From the NCBI GenBank assembly GCA_964494385.1, contig CAZBSE010000004.1, positions 1-64,000 on the forward strand: 64,000 nt of DNA, given 5' to 3'. Position numbers and translations under genes: made by a program. Positions 9,465 through 20,191 of the stretch are shown piece by piece. Below the pieces are notes generated by a model. The model saw only the letters and a program-made list of their open reading frames with translations, made no database searches and was not told where the DNA came from. The first letter of the stretch is position 1, and the number at the start of each line of letters is the position of its first letter. This DNA comes from CAZBSE01 sp964494385. GTDB taxonomy: Bacteria > Actinomycetota > Humimicrobiia > Humimicrobiales > Humimicrobiaceae.

Positions 9465-10743
9465 AACCTGCCTTTATTTATTTTTCCCAAGACTACCAGA
9501 CTCATCCTGTCAGGATTAAAATATTTTTCAACTATTTCACTCAGCTCACTTTTCTTTACTTTATCTATTTTCTTTAATATCTGGTTAATAGTCAAAATCT
9601 TTTTATCAAATAATAAACTTTTTCCCAGCCTGAACATTCTCGAACTGATATCTTCAACACTTAAAACAATATTTCCCTTTAAATTTTCCCTGGCTCTCTC
9701 CAGTTCCACCTCTTTTATTCCGTATTTTCTTATATCAGATATCTCTCCTCTTATCAGCTTTAAAATTCTGCCGGCATTTTTGGGTGAAGAAGCAGAGTAC
9801 ACAAATACCGCTCCTGTATCCAGATATTGAGTATTGCTGCTAAAAATTGAATAAGCCAGACCCTTTTCTTCTCTAATTTTCTGAAACAGCCTGCTGCTCA
9901 TACTTCCTCCAAATAAGATCGTAAATAACGAGATTGGGTACTTATCCGCGCTGTCCCTTCTGCATCCCAAGCCGCCAAGACAAATATGGATGGATTTGGT
10001 TTTGCTGCTGTAAATCTTTTTAACATGCCCGTTATCCGGAATTTCCTTTTTAATAGAATCCTTAAAATTCTTTTTATGACCAGCTTTGCCCATATTTTTT
10101 TTGACTCTGTCTATTAAATCCTTATGTTTTATATTGCCCGCTGCCGAAATGACCGCATTACCAATTCCAAACTCTTTCTTAAAATATTCCAGTATATTAA
10201 CTCTTCCTATTCTCCTAAGAGAGGTCCTGGTGCCTAAAATCGGAAGACTCAAAGGGTGCCCGTCAAAAATTGCCTTATAGAAATAATTCAGAATATTATC
10301 CGATGGATTATCCTCCACCATTTTAATTTCCTCGATTATTATTTTCTTTTCTGTTTTTATATGTTCATTTATAAAAGAAGGATTTATCAGAATATCAAAT
10401 AACAGTTCCATACATTTATCCAGGTGGGTATCAATAAAATCAGTATAAATGCAGCAATTTTCCTTATCGGTGAAAGCATTAAATTCAGCGCCCATGGAGT
10501 CAAATTCAACTGCTATATCTCTAAAGCCTCTTTTTGCGGTGCCTTTAAATAAAAGATGCTCTATAAGGTGGGAAACTCCGCTGATTTTTTCATTCTCGTT
10601 TCTGGAGCCTGCAGGCAGCCAAAAACCTAACGATATTGATCTGAAATGTGGAATATACTCACTGACGACTCGAATTCCGTTATCTAACTCGGTTATTTCA
10701 TATCTGTCAAATTTTAAACTGCTAGATGAAACTATTTTTCCAT
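9461..10743 (-). CDS. M16 family zinc protease (pitrilysin-like), apparent 1-nt frameshift at the 5' end
   Basis: The main frame (about 420 residues) encodes an insulinase-type M16 protease. The zinc motif HLIEH lies about 60 residues from the N-terminus in the segment VSHLIEHLLFKGT; the later Glu ligand lies in the region after FNAFTDKE. The first ATG in the long frame (10495) is internal, after the HLIEH motif, so it cannot be the true start. Upstream, a Shine-Dalgarno (GAGGT) precedes ATG GAA AAA TAG at 10743, which stops after three codons. Inserting one A into the A5 run gives ATG GAA AAA ATA GTT and joins the full conserved protein (427 residues). The gene sits between pnp and dapB as in Actinobacteria. 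Either the assembly lacks a base or the gene is slipped/broken. Confidence 0.88.
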
Positions 10744-10763
10744 TTACCTCACTAATAAAATGT

Positions 10764-12917
10764 TCAGATATCTGCTCTTTCCAGACTTATTTTTTTAGTT
10801 CTGGAATCTATATTACCGACTTTGACCAGTATTTTATCACCTATCTTCAGATAATCATTAACGTCTTTAATCCTTTTATTCGAAACCTTTGATATATGTA
10901 AAAGACCGTCTATTCCGGGGACCAAATTTATAAAAGCCCCGTAATTGGTTATCCCTACTACGGTTCCTAAAAATTCTTCACCTAATTGTATGTCCTCGAT
11001 ACCTTTGAGCATCCCTTCAATTTTTTTTCTGGCCATCTTGATATTATCATCATTTGAAGAAATAATGGATACCATTCCCTCTCCGTTGTAGTCACTCACA
11101 TCAATTTCATCCAGGTTAAATTCTTCTTTTATTCCCTTAACATTCTTTCCGCCTGGCCCGATAACCTCTCCGATTTTATCTTTGGGAATTTTAAAAGTGG
11201 TAATTTTTGGCGCCGATTTTGACAGGTTTTCTCTTGGCGCCGGTATTACTTCCAGCATTTTATCCAGTATGAATAATCTTCCTTCCCGTGCCTTTTCCAA
11301 TGCCTGTCTTACAATCTCCAGATCAATACCTTTTATTTTCATATCCATCTGCAGTGCGGTAATTCCATTCCTGGTCCCTGCTACCTTAAAGTCCATATCA
11401 CCGTAAAAATCTTCTATTCCCTGTATATCCTTTAATACTACAAATTTACTATCTTCTTTATCATCCTTTATCAGACCCATTGCTACCCCGGAAACAGGGT
11501 TTAAAATTTGAACACCCGCATCCATTAAGGCCAGGGTGCTTCCGCATACACTGGCCATCGATGTTGAGCCGTTCGATTCCAATATCTCGGATACCAATCT
11601 AAGTACATAGGGAAATTCATCTTCATCCGGAATCATGGGTCTTAAAGCTTTTTCAGCCAGGGCTCCGTGTCCGATTTCTCTTCTTCTTGGCCCCCTGAGC
11701 GGCCAGGTTTCTCCGGTGCTGTAAGGAGGAAAATTATAATGGTGTATATACCTCTTAAATTCTTCTTTTCCCAGGCTGTCTATTTTCTGAGATTCTTTTA
11801 TCGAACCCAGGGACAGTATGGTCAGAGCCTGTGTCCTTCCGCGTGTAAACAGCCCCGTTCCATGGGTTGTTTCAGGAAACAGACCCACTTCACAATTTAT
11901 TTCTCTTACTTCGTCAGGAATCCTGCCGTCGGGCCTGATTCCCTTTTCCAGAATCATTTTCCTTACCAGTATCCTCTCGAGCTGTTTAAAACTTATACCA
12001 ATGCTTTCTTTATGATCAGGGTATTCAGGTTCCAGCTCATTATCGACTTCTTCCCTTATAACCTGAATTTCATCATGAAAATACCCTTTATCCGTATTAT
12101 TGAGTAAAGCCTTCTTCCCGCTGTCCGCTGAATAAGCTGCGATATTATCCAAAACTTTTTGTATTTTTCCTTCTGCTAGTTCTTTTACTTTTTTTTCAAC
12201 ATCTTTATTTAATTCGAATTCAGAAATTTTCTGTCTTTCCTTTTTTGTAGCTTTTTCTTTTAATTCTTTTTGGAATTTTACTATTTTTTTTATTTCAATA
12301 TGTGCTTTTTCTATTGCTTCCAATGTTACTTCTTCGGATGCTTCTTTGCCTGCCGCTTCAACCATCAGTATTGCTTCCTCCGTGCCCGCTACCACTACAT
12401 CCACGATACTTTTCTCAATCTCTTCATAAACCGGATTTACTATCCAATTCTCACCTACTTTGCCTATCCTTACCGCACCTATGGGTTCGTCAAACGGTAT
12501 ATCCGATAAGTAGAGGACCATTGAAGCTCCATTTATCACTGAAATATCATAGGGATTTATCTGGTCAAAAGAAATAACAGTTGCAATTATTTGAATTTCG
12601 TTCCTTATATTTTTATCGAACAGCGGTCTCAGGGACCTATCGGTTAATCTTGAGTTAAGAATTGCCTTATCACTGGCCCTACCTTCTCTTTTGAAAAATC
12701 CTCCGGGTATTTTACCCGCAGCATACATTCTTTCTTCAACATCAACTATCAGAGGGAAAAAATCTAAATTCTCAGCCGGTTTTTTATTCATAACGGCAGT
12801 AACCAGAACTCCGTTTCCCTCGAACTTGATCAAAACTGAATTAGCCTGTCTTGCTATTTTCCCGGTTGAAAACAGCATTTTCTTTCCGTTTATATCTATT
12901 TCGTATTTTTTCTCCAT
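10764..12917 (-). CDS. pnp: Polyribonucleotide nucleotidyltransferase (PNPase)
   Basis: Phosphorolytic 3'-5' exoribonuclease. The 717-residue product has two RNase PH domains (about 10-230 and 310-550) separated by the helical linker, a KH domain (GEVIGPGGKNVKGI near 570-585) and a C-terminal S1 domain (about 625-695). The catalytic second RNase PH repeat contains the FKVAGTRNGITALQMDMK stretch with its conserved Asp residues. The rpsO-pnp pairing is nearly universal. A GGAG Shine-Dalgarno lies somewhat far (about 12 nt) from the ATG. Confidence 0.97.
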   Translation of the reverse strand: MEKKYEIDINGKKMLFSTGKIARQANSVLIKFEGNGVLVTAVMNKKPAENLDFFPLIVDVEERMYAAGKIPGGFFKREGRASDKAILNSRLTDRSLRPLFDKNIRNEIQIIATVISFDQINPYDISVINGASMVLYLSDIPFDEPIGAVRIGKVGENWIVNPVYEEIEKSIVDVVVAGTEEAILMVEAAGKEASEEVTLEAIEKAHIEIKKIVKFQKELKEKATKKERQKISEFELNKDVEKKVKELAEGKIQKVLDNIAAYSADSGKKALLNNTDKGYFHDEIQVIREEVDNELEPEYPDHKESIGISFKQLERILVRKMILEKGIRPDGRIPDEVREINCEVGLFPETTHGTGLFTRGRTQALTILSLGSIKESQKIDSLGKEEFKRYIHHYNFPPYSTGETWPLRGPRRREIGHGALAEKALRPMIPDEDEFPYVLRLVSEILESNGSTSMASVCGSTLALMDAGVQILNPVSGVAMGLIKDDKEDSKFVVLKDIQGIEDFYGDMDFKVAGTRNGITALQMDMKIKGIDLEIVRQALEKAREGRLFILDKMLEVIPAPRENLSKSAPKITTFKIPKDKIGEVIGPGGKNVKGIKEEFNLDEIDVSDYNGEGMVSIISSNDDNIKMARKKIEGMLKGIEDIQLGEEFLGTVVGITNYGAFINLVPGIDGLLHISKVSNKRIKDVNDYLKIGDKILVKVGNIDSRTKKISLERADI

Positions 12918-12964
12918 TTATGTAATAAACTCTCCTTTAATCTACCAGAATAAATAAAATAATT

Positions 12965-12973
12965 GGGGGGGGG
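12965..12973. repeat. Homopolymer G9/C9 tract between rpsO and pnp
   Basis: Nine consecutive G on the plus strand (C9 in the transcript) lie 10 bp past the rpsO stop in otherwise AT-rich DNA. Such a long GC homopolymer is rare at this base composition and is prone to length change or assembly error. Confidence 0.9.
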
Positions 12974-12982
12974 CGAAAAACC

Positions 12983-13252
12983 TTATTTCCTTAAACCTAA
13001 TTCTCCAATGATCTTTTTATATCTGCTTATGTCATTATTTTTTAAATACTCTAACAGTCTTTTTCTTTTTCCTACCATTATTACAAGACCTCTTCTGGAA
13101 TGATGGTCTTTTTTATTTGTCTTCAGATGTTCATTTAGCTTATTAATCTTTTTTGTAAGAATAGCTATCTGGACTTCAGACGACCCTGTATCATTCTCAT
13201 GAATTTTAAATTTTTCAATAACTTTCTTCTTCTCTTCTTTAACTAATGCCAC
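12983..13252 (-). CDS. rpsO: Ribosomal protein S15
   Basis: Primary 16S-binding protein of the small subunit. I choose the GTG at 13252, which gives exactly the family length of 89 residues and the usual N-terminus (V)[11 protein letters not shown]. An AAGGTGA Shine-Dalgarno lies just upstream of it. A longer frame opening at 13294 would add 14 residues not found in S15. The core [22 protein letters not shown] and HHSRRGL motifs are intact. It is followed by pnp. Confidence 0.96.
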   Translation of the reverse strand: MALVKEEKKKVIEKFKIHENDTGSSEVQIAILTKKINKLNEHLKTNKKDHHSRRGLVIMVGKRKRLLEYLKNNDISRYKKIIGELGLRK

Positions 13253-13332
13253 ATTCTCACCTTCCTCTAAAACATTCGTTCTATAATTTATCATAACTAT
13301 ATTATAATTACAATTTAATCAGATTTTTTCAT

Positions 13333-14292
13333 CTAACTTTCATTTTCGTAAGTCTGAAAATACTTTCTCGCATATTCCAAATCCATCTTTAACTGTTTTA
13401 CTAATTTATCCTTACTTTCAAACCTTATTTCATCCCTTAATCTCCTGGAGAAATTAATTCTAATTTTTCTTTTATATATGTTCTCTTTAAAATCGATTAT
13501 AAAAGTTTCAACCAATTTTTTTGAATCTCCGAAAGTCGGATTATCTCCTATATTTACAAGAGCAGGAAGCGGTTTTCCCCCACGGCCCTTTATTCCCACG
13601 GTACCCAGATAAACACCGTCTTTTGGTGCAATAAAAATATCACAGACATCTATGTTAGCAGTAGGAAATCCTAATTTCTTACCCCTGCCCGCTCCCTTTA
13701 TCACCGATCCTTCAATCTGCGGATTTCTTCCCAGCAATCTTTTTATTTTTCCTATATCACCCCGGGTATAATATTTCCTTATATTAGTACTTGAAATTAC
13801 CTCATTTCCTACTTTTATAAGCGCTATTGTATTTATTTTTACGTCCAGGGGCCTAAAAAATTTTTTTAAAAATAAAATATTTCCCCGTGCATTAAAACCA
13901 AACCGGAATCCCTCGCCTGTAAAAATTTCCACTGCATGAAATTTTTCTACCAGTATATTCCTGCAAAAATCCTGGGGTTCCATACTTAAGAAACCGGTAC
14001 TGAAATTAGCAGTTATAATATAATCTATTCCCATGCTGTCAATAATCTTTATTTTCTCCCGGTAAGGAATTATAAGTTTTTTATACATTTTATTCTTTAT
14101 CACATTCACTGGAGGTTCATTGAATGTGAGGACCGTACTTGTACCTTTTATTTTTTTTGCCCTATCAATACATGCTTTGATTATTTTTCTATGGCCAAGA
14201 TGTACCCCGTCAAAAAAACCAATAACTATGACTGAATTTTTACCTGTAAAATATTTGTCATCTATTTTTCCCAGTTCCAGTATTTTTGACAA
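13333..14292 (-). CDS. ribF: Bifunctional riboflavin kinase / FAD synthetase
   Basis: Makes FMN and FAD from riboflavin. The 319-residue protein has an N-terminal nucleotidyltransferase domain (GFFDGVHLGHRKII near 25-38, STNIRKYY later) and a C-terminal flavokinase domain (about 190-315) with GRGKKLGFPTANI and the PALVNIGDNPTFG segment. It lies in the usual truB-ribF-rpsO order. No FMN riboswitch is visible in the 49-bp gap upstream. Confidence 0.95.
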   Translation of the reverse strand: MSKILELGKIDDKYFTGKNSVIVIGFFDGVHLGHRKIIKACIDRAKKIKGTSTVLTFNEPPVNVIKNKMYKKLIIPYREKIKIIDSMGIDYIITANFSTGFLSMEPQDFCRNILVEKFHAVEIFTGEGFRFGFNARGNILFLKKFFRPLDVKINTIALIKVGNEVISSTNIRKYYTRGDIGKIKRLLGRNPQIEGSVIKGAGRGKKLGFPTANIDVCDIFIAPKDGVYLGTVGIKGRGGKPLPALVNIGDNPTFGDSKKLVETFIIDFKENIYKRKIRINFSRRLRDEIRFESKDKLVKQLKMDLEYARKYFQTYENES

Positions 14293-14341
14293 TTCAATCC
14301 CCCGCTGTATTTAAGATTTCCAATTTTCTTCTATTTTAAAC

Positions 14342-15324
14342 TTACTGCAATATTAAAACGTTTTTGGTTAAATTCATCCTTCCATGCTTGATATCGGAAA
14401 TTATATTATTACTTATGTTTTTATGTATGGCTATCAGATTTTCACTGCTGTCCTTTATTTTTATCAGATTTCCTTCCTCAAAAAATTTTTTGTCTCTCAT
14501 CCTGCTTAATTTGACCATTCCGCCATCTATGGGATGGCCATTCAATATATATTTTTTATATTTGTTTTTAACATAAAAATTAGGATTTCTTTCTAGCAAT
14601 CTTTCTATGGATATCAGATACGGGCCGGATAAAAAATCATTTTCTTTTTTTATTTTTTCTTTTATTAAATTCTCAACACTGACACTGCTGTCCAGATTAA
14701 AGTCTCCCGCCGCAGTTCTTCTTAATCCTTTCATTGTTGCCCCGCAACCCAGTTTCTCCCCGATTTCATGAACCAGAGACCTGATATAGGTTCCTGAACC
14801 GCAGCTTACTCTAAGGACAAGTAAATCCTTATCCATGGAAATAAGCTCCAGATTATAGATATTCACTATTCTTGGTTTTAATTCTACGCTCTGACCTTTT
14901 CTGGCAAAACTATATGATGGCCTTCCTTTAAATTTAACCGCTGAGTACGCAGGCGGGATCTGCATGTTCTTTCCAATTAATTCACCCAGAATACGGTATA
15001 TTTTTTTGGCATCTATGTTTTCTACCTTATTTTTTTCCAGAACTTTTCCATCAGTATCCCAGGTATCAGTTACAACCCCCAGTTTTATTTCTGCGACATA
15101 TTCTTTTTTGAAATTCAGGAAATAATCGAATAGTTTGGTGGCTTTATTTACCAAAACAATCAGCAAACCTTCCGCAATAGGATCAAGAGTTCCGGCATGG
15201 CCGATTTTTTTTAAAAAAAAACTCTCTTAATACTTCTTATTACATTATAGGAAATTACGCCCTGCAATTTATTTATAAGTATTATTCCGTTAAAATCTTT
15301 CAGCAGATCAGATTTCCTGTTCAT
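14342..15324 (-). CDS. truB: tRNA pseudouridine-55 synthase, 1-nt frameshift at a T9A8 tract
   Basis: TruB isomerises U55 in the tRNA T-loop. The N-terminal part starts at ATG 15324 (AAGGA upstream) and runs to a premature TAA inside a T9A8 run at 15205-15221. The remainder continues in another frame with the signature GHAGTLDPIAEGLL, including the catalytic Asp, and carries on through the SGTYIRSL motif to a full-length C-terminus. One extra T (T10) would give RVFFLKKIGHAGTLDP and a 327-residue protein. The break is thus a single base in a homopolymer. It may be an assembly error or a site corrected by RNA polymerase slippage. A long downstream frame alone would begin after the catalytic residue. 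Confidence 0.93.
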
Positions 15325-15338
15325 ATTATTTATAATCC

Positions 15339-16325
15339 TTAATTATTTTTCCCTACAGCCTTTTTTAAATTATCAATTACGGTTTTTAAACTTCCATTGT
15401 CTGAATAAGCCGCTGCCATCCTGTGGCCGCCTCCGCCAAAGCCATTCGCGATCTTGGATAAGTCAATATCATTATTAGAAGTACGCAGACTTACTTTAAA
15501 ATCTTTTCTGCCGGTTTGTTTTATTAGAGCCGTAATCTTTGCTTTTTTTGCACTTCTCATCAAGGTAATGATTTCATCCTGTGCGGAAAAGGGCAATTTT
15601 AATCTTTTAAAATCCTTTTCTGTAACATATGAGTATATTAATCCGGAGGACCGGAGATATATAATTCTGCCAAAAACAAGCCGGATCAACTTAAATCTGG
15701 CCATAGGTTCATTTTCGTATATATATTTATATACTTCCGAAGGAGATATATCAAAACTCAAGAGATCGCTTACCACCCTGTGTACAATATGGTCAGTGTT
15801 ACTGTACTGGAACTTGCCGGTATCAGTCAGTATTCCTACATAAAGTCCCAGTGCTATTTTATGGTTTAAAAGATTTCTGTAATACTTATCTATAAGCCCG
15901 TATAAGATTTCGGAAGTTGCGGATTTCTGACTATCCACCAGATTTATATGTCCAAAATTGGTATTATTCTTATGATGATCTATATTTATTATAAACTTTA
16001 CACTATCCTTCAATAATTTAAAGTCCAGACCCATCCTATCCTCATCCGCACAATCCAGGCAAAAACAGAAGTAATCCTTTCCTGACAGGTCTATCTCTCT
16101 TATATCTTTTCTTATCTTATCAATATCAGGCAGGAAGCTGTACTGGTAAGGCAATTCACCTCTGCAAACTGCTATTACCTTCTTTTTTAATTGAGACAAC
16201 AACTGATATAAAGCTTCAAGCGAACCTAATGAATCGCCATCAGGATAATCATGGGTTATGATTAAGAACTTTTTATTATCGTTTATGATTTTTGATATCT
16301 GATTGTATGACTTTTGATTATCCAA
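15339..16325 (-). CDS. nrnA: Bifunctional oligoribonuclease / PAP phosphatase (DHH family)
   Basis: Degrades short oligoribonucleotides and 3'-phosphoadenosine 5'-phosphate. The 328-residue protein has the DHH domain with HDYPDGDSLGS near 26-36, LDCAD, and IDHHKNN, followed by a DHHA1 domain ending in the GGGGHRMAAA glycine-rich motif. Placement between rbfA and truB is standard for Actinobacteria and Firmicutes. Confidence 0.94.
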   Translation of the reverse strand: MDNQKSYNQISKIINDNKKFLIITHDYPDGDSLGSLEALYQLLSQLKKKVIAVCRGELPYQYSFLPDIDKIRKDIREIDLSGKDYFCFCLDCADEDRMGLDFKLLKDSVKFIINIDHHKNNTNFGHINLVDSQKSATSEILYGLIDKYYRNLLNHKIALGLYVGILTDTGKFQYSNTDHIVHRVVSDLLSFDISPSEVYKYIYENEPMARFKLIRLVFGRIIYLRSSGLIYSYVTEKDFKRLKLPFSAQDEIITLMRSAKKAKITALIKQTGRKDFKVSLRTSNNDIDLSKIANGFGGGGHRMAAAYSDNGSLKTVIDNLKKAVGKNN

Positions 16326-16344
16326 TTAAACTACCTGCTTGAGA

Positions 16345-16701
16345 TCATTTTCCTTTATCTAAGTTTTTCAGTATATTTGATATTTTTATACCTTCATCAA
16401 TCGATTTGTCGTATAAGAATCTTATATGGGGCACATTTTTAAGTTTTAATCTTTTACTTAAATTTTTCTGAATGAATCCGCAGCAGTTTTTCAGTACCTT
16501 CAGGCTGCCGCTTATGTTTTCATCTTCACCCAAAATGCTGACAAAAACATCCAGCCACTTAAAATCCGATGATAATTTTGTATCGGTAATGGTTATAAAT
16601 CCTACTCTGGGATCCTTTACTTTATTATTAATAATAAAACTTATTTCTCTCTTCAAATCTATCTCGGCTTTTCTTGACCTATTCACCTCAATCACTACCA
16701 T
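16345..16701 (-). CDS. rbfA: Ribosome-binding factor A
   Basis: Cold-adaptation factor that assists 16S 5'-end maturation in late 30S assembly. The 118-residue KH-type protein shows the RSRKAEIDLKREISFIINNKVKDPR N-terminal helix region and the VPHIRFLYDKSIDEGIKI C-terminal motif (shown here only as recognition segments). It lies 8 bp after infB. Confidence 0.93.
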   Translation of the reverse strand: MVVIEVNRSRKAEIDLKREISFIINNKVKDPRVGFITITDTKLSSDFKWLDVFVSILGEDENISGSLKVLKNCCGFIQKNLSKRLKLKNVPHIRFLYDKSIDEGIKISNILKNLDKGK

Positions 16702-16709
16702 TAAAAGAA

Positions 16710-19025
16710 TTATTTTTCTTCATAAAATTCTAGCATATCACCCTTGACCAGGTCCTGATAATCTTCCAGCCTTATTCCGCACTCATAACCCGATGCCACT
16801 TTCTTTACGTCTTCTTTAAATCTATGGAGAGTTATAATCTTCCCTTCATAAATTAACTTGCCATCTCTTGATACATTAACCAAATTGCCCCTTTCAACTT
16901 CACCTTCCAGGATATAACAACCTGCGATTATTCCTACCTTGGGCAGTTTGAATGTCTCCCTTACTTCTGCTTTCCCTTTATCAATCCTCTTTACTTCAGG
17001 TTCCAGAAGCCCGTTAAAGGCAAGAGTGATGTCATCAATCAACTTGTAAATAATATCATAGGTCCTGACTTCTACTTTTTCTTTTTTATACAGCTCATCC
17101 GCTTTCTGCGTCGGTACTACGCCAAAACCAATCACAATTGCGTCTGAGGCCGCTGCCAGCATAACATCACTATCATTTATGGCACCAATTGCCTTATGTA
17201 TAATGTAAATCTTTACCTTCTCATCTTTTATCTTGTCAAGGGATTTTTCTACTGCATCAAGCGAACCGCCTGATTCCGCTTTTAAAACTATTTTTAACTT
17301 CTTTATTTCACTTTCTCTGGATAGTTCTGATAATCTCTCCAGAGTCAGGCCTTTCCTTGTTTCCGTAGCCCTTATCATTTTTTTATCATAATCTTTTCTA
17401 TTAAGAAGCTCTTTGGCCACCTTTTCATTTTTAACTATAAACAATTTATCCCCGGCTTTTGGTATCGAAGAGAAACCTGTAATTTCAACCGGTTGTGATA
17501 AAACTGCATTTTTCAGACTTTTGCCTTTTTCATCTCTTATGGATCTTATCCTCCCGAATGAATCTCCGGTTACAAAAGGATCCCCTACCTTTATTTCTCC
17601 TCTCTTTACAATAACCGTACCTACCGAACCCATACCCTTATCCAATCTTGATTCAATTATAATTCCGGTACCTTCAGAATCCGGATTACCCTTTATTTCA
17701 TTCATATCCGCAACCAGCTGAATCATCTCCAGAAGTTCATTCAGATTGGTCTTTTTCTTGGCTGAAATCTCCACACAAATAGTGTCTCCGCCCCACTCTT
17801 CGGTTACCAGATTATATTCGGTAAGGCCTTTTTTTATTTTATCGGGATCAGAATTTGGAAGATCTATTTTATTAATTGCAATTATAACAGTAACTCCGGC
17901 TTCCTTGGCATGATTTATTGCTTCTATGGTCTGGGGCATAATACCATCATCTGCAGCTATCACAATAACAGCAATATCTGTAACTTTCGCTCCCCTTGCT
18001 CTTATGGATGTAAATGCTTCGTGGCCCGGGGTGTCTATAAAAGTAATTTTTTTCCCTTTATATTCAATCTGATAGGCACCTATGCGCTGGGTTATTCCAC
18101 CCACCTCGCTGCCTGCAACACTGGTCTCTCTTATAACGTCAAGTAACGTTGTTTTCCCGTGGTCCACATGGCCCATTACAGCTACAATAGGGGGCCTTAT
18201 TTTTAAATCCTCTTCATCATCTTTGTAAACTTCATCTAATTTCTCTTCAAAACCTACAATATGATATTTAAAGTTATATTCGTGGGATAAATATTCTATT
18301 AAATCTTTACTTAAGGATTGATTTACATTAATAATCTCACCCATATCAAACAGCATTTTGATCATCTCATTTGAAGGAACGTTTATTTTCTCTGATAATT
18401 GTTTTGTGGTTATCCCTTCGGAAAATTCAATTACCTTCTTTATTTCCGGCCTTTTCTTTAATTTTTCCTTTATATCTCTACCTTCTTCTTTTAAGGCTTT
18501 TTTGCTCTCTGGCTTTTTAGCCGATATAATTTTTCTCTTACGGATTAACTTTGGCCTTAACTTTCCTTCCTTCTCTTCTTTGTCAAGTTCCTTGTCGATA
18601 ACACTCTTGATGCTTATCCTCTTTGCTTCTTCCCAATCCATTTTTGGCTTCGGTTCCTTTACTCCAACTTCTACTTTTCCCTTCGCCTTCCTTCCTGAGA
18701 CAACTTTTTTTTCTTTTTTAGCTGCCTTTCTTTCTCCGGAATTATCCGCAATTTTTGCGGAAGCCCTGCTCTTACTCCTTGCTCCGGCTTTTCCCTCTGC
18801 TTTTGTTTCAACTGTTTTTTCCTTTTTAACCTTTACCGCAGAACCTGCCTTGCTCCCGACACCGCTTGTCATCTCCGTAACGCTTTTAGTCCCGGTCTTT
18901 AATTTTTCTTCCTTTTTGACCTTGCTCTCAGCTTTTGGACGGGATTTAACCTTTAACCCGGTTTTAGGTTCATCTGTATCTTTTTTCTCCGGTTTCTTTT
19001 TAATTTCTTTCTTTTTATTATCCAT
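16710..19025 (-). CDS. infB: Translation initiation factor IF-2
   Basis: GTPase that places fMet-tRNA on the 30S subunit. The 771-residue protein has a long Lys/Ala/Ser-rich low-complexity N-terminus (1-200), an IF2_N module (about 202-252), the G domain with GHVDHGKT at 285-292, DTPGHEAF near 335 and NKIDLP near 387, then domains II-IV. The Lys-rich head looks repetitive but is normal for the family. A long open frame on the opposite strand across this head is a shadow. Confidence 0.97.
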   Translation of the reverse strand: MDNKKKEIKKKPEKKDTDEPKTGLKVKSRPKAESKVKKEEKLKTGTKSVTEMTSGVGSKAGSAVKVKKEKTVETKAEGKAGARSKSRASAKIADNSGERKAAKKEKKVVSGRKAKGKVEVGVKEPKPKMDWEEAKRISIKSVIDKELDKEEKEGKLRPKLIRKRKIISAKKPESKKALKEEGRDIKEKLKKRPEIKKVIEFSEGITTKQLSEKINVPSNEMIKMLFDMGEIINVNQSLSKDLIEYLSHEYNFKYHIVGFEEKLDEVYKDDEEDLKIRPPIVAVMGHVDHGKTTLLDVIRETSVAGSEVGGITQRIGAYQIEYKGKKITFIDTPGHEAFTSIRARGAKVTDIAVIVIAADDGIMPQTIEAINHAKEAGVTVIIAINKIDLPNSDPDKIKKGLTEYNLVTEEWGGDTICVEISAKKKTNLNELLEMIQLVADMNEIKGNPDSEGTGIIIESRLDKGMGSVGTVIVKRGEIKVGDPFVTGDSFGRIRSIRDEKGKSLKNAVLSQPVEITGFSSIPKAGDKLFIVKNEKVAKELLNRKDYDKKMIRATETRKGLTLERLSELSRESEIKKLKIVLKAESGGSLDAVEKSLDKIKDEKVKIYIIHKAIGAINDSDVMLAAASDAIVIGFGVVPTQKADELYKKEKVEVRTYDIIYKLIDDITLAFNGLLEPEVKRIDKGKAEVRETFKLPKVGIIAGCYILEGEVERGNLVNVSRDGKLIYEGKIITLHRFKEDVKKVASGYECGIRLEDYQDLVKGDMLEFYEEK

Positions 19026-19073
19026 AATTTTCTTAAACTATATATAATCAATAAGCTTATAATATTAAAACAT

Positions 19074-20156
19074 TTAAGGTTTTTTTGAATCCTTTTTTTG
19101 CTGGCCGGTTTCGATATCTTCTCCCTTCACTTTCAATCTCTTTTCTCTGGCTACATCCATTTCTTCTTCAAACTGATTTTCACTTTTTATGTCCACTTTC
19201 CATCCTGTTAATTTTGCCGCCAGCCTTGCATTCTGACCTTCTCTTCCTATAGCCAAAGAAAGCTGGTCACTTGATACCACAATTAAGGCAAAATTTTTAT
19301 CTTCATCAGTCAGAACTTTCAGAACCCTTGCAGGGCTCAGGGCATTTTTTATATAATTAACAATATCGTCACTATATTCTACAATATCTATTTTTTCTCC
19401 TCCCAATTCATCTACCACCATCTTTACCCTTGAGCCTTTCGGACCCACACAGGCTCCCACAGGGTCTATATTTTTTTCATTGGAACTGACTGCGATCTTG
19501 GTCCTATACCCTGCTTCCCTGGCCACACTTTTTATTTCTACAATTCCTTCATAAATTTCAGGTACTTCCAATTCAAACAGCTTCCTGATTAATCCCGTAT
19601 GCGTTCTGGATACTATTACCTGCGGACCTTTGGTAGTTTTTCTTACATCTGAAATATAGCATTTTATTCTTTCTCCATGCCTATATCTCTCTCTTGGAAC
19701 CTGCTCGTACGGAGGAAGCAGTGCCTCCACTTTACCCAGGTCTACCAGAGTAAATCTGGCATCGCTTTGCTGGACTATGCCTGTTACCATATCTCCCATT
19801 CTATCCTTATATTCGTCATACATAATCTCGCGCTCTGCCTCTTTAATTTTCTGCCTTATCACCTGTTTGGCTGTTTGAGCGGCAATCCTGCCGAAATTAT
19901 CGGGTGTAACTTCAACTTCATTTTTCTTACCGGTATCTTTTCCTGTTTTTTCTTTACTATCATCTTCATCCAGAATCTTAAATATTTTTATCTCACCGGT
20001 CTTTTCATCTATATCCACCCTGCATTCATACTCCACCTGATAATTTTTTTTATACGCTGAAACAAAGGCAATCTTCAGGGCTTCTATTAAAGTATCTATA
20101 TTTATGCCTTTTTCTCTCTCTAGCTCCCCTAATGCCGCTATTAATTCTTTATTCAA
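19074..20156 (-). CDS. nusA: Transcription termination/antitermination factor NusA
   Basis: RNA polymerase-binding factor with an N-terminal domain, an S1 domain (about 125-195) and two KH domains (ACVGPKGSRVKMVVDEL; LAIGREGQNARLAAKLTG). I choose the TTG at 20156: the sequence AAAAGGTGATC directly before it is an almost perfect Shine-Dalgarno and the product then begins MNKELIAALGELE, as in other NusA. The GTG at 20165 lies inside that Shine-Dalgarno. The protein is 360 residues. rimP, normally just upstream, is absent, as are ylxR and the L7Ae-like gene between nusA and infB. Confidence 0.95.
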   Translation of the reverse strand: MNKELIAALGELEREKGINIDTLIEALKIAFVSAYKKNYQVEYECRVDIDEKTGEIKIFKILDEDDSKEKTGKDTGKKNEVEVTPDNFGRIAAQTAKQVIRQKIKEAEREIMYDEYKDRMGDMVTGIVQQSDARFTLVDLGKVEALLPPYEQVPRERYRHGERIKCYISDVRKTTKGPQVIVSRTHTGLIRKLFELEVPEIYEGIVEIKSVAREAGYRTKIAVSSNEKNIDPVGACVGPKGSRVKMVVDELGGEKIDIVEYSDDIVNYIKNALSPARVLKVLTDEDKNFALIVVSSDQLSLAIGREGQNARLAAKLTGWKVDIKSENQFEEEMDVAREKRLKVKGEDIETGQQKKDSKKP

Positions 20157-20191
20157 CCTGATCACCTTTTTATATTATAAAATTTAAAACT

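Noticed and set aside
18358..19047. 229-codon plus-strand frame with hydrophobic Ser/Phe/Leu content, like a membrane protein
   Set aside because: It is antisense to the Lys-rich N-terminus of IF-2; complements of Lys codons give Phe and Leu, which mimics membrane segments.
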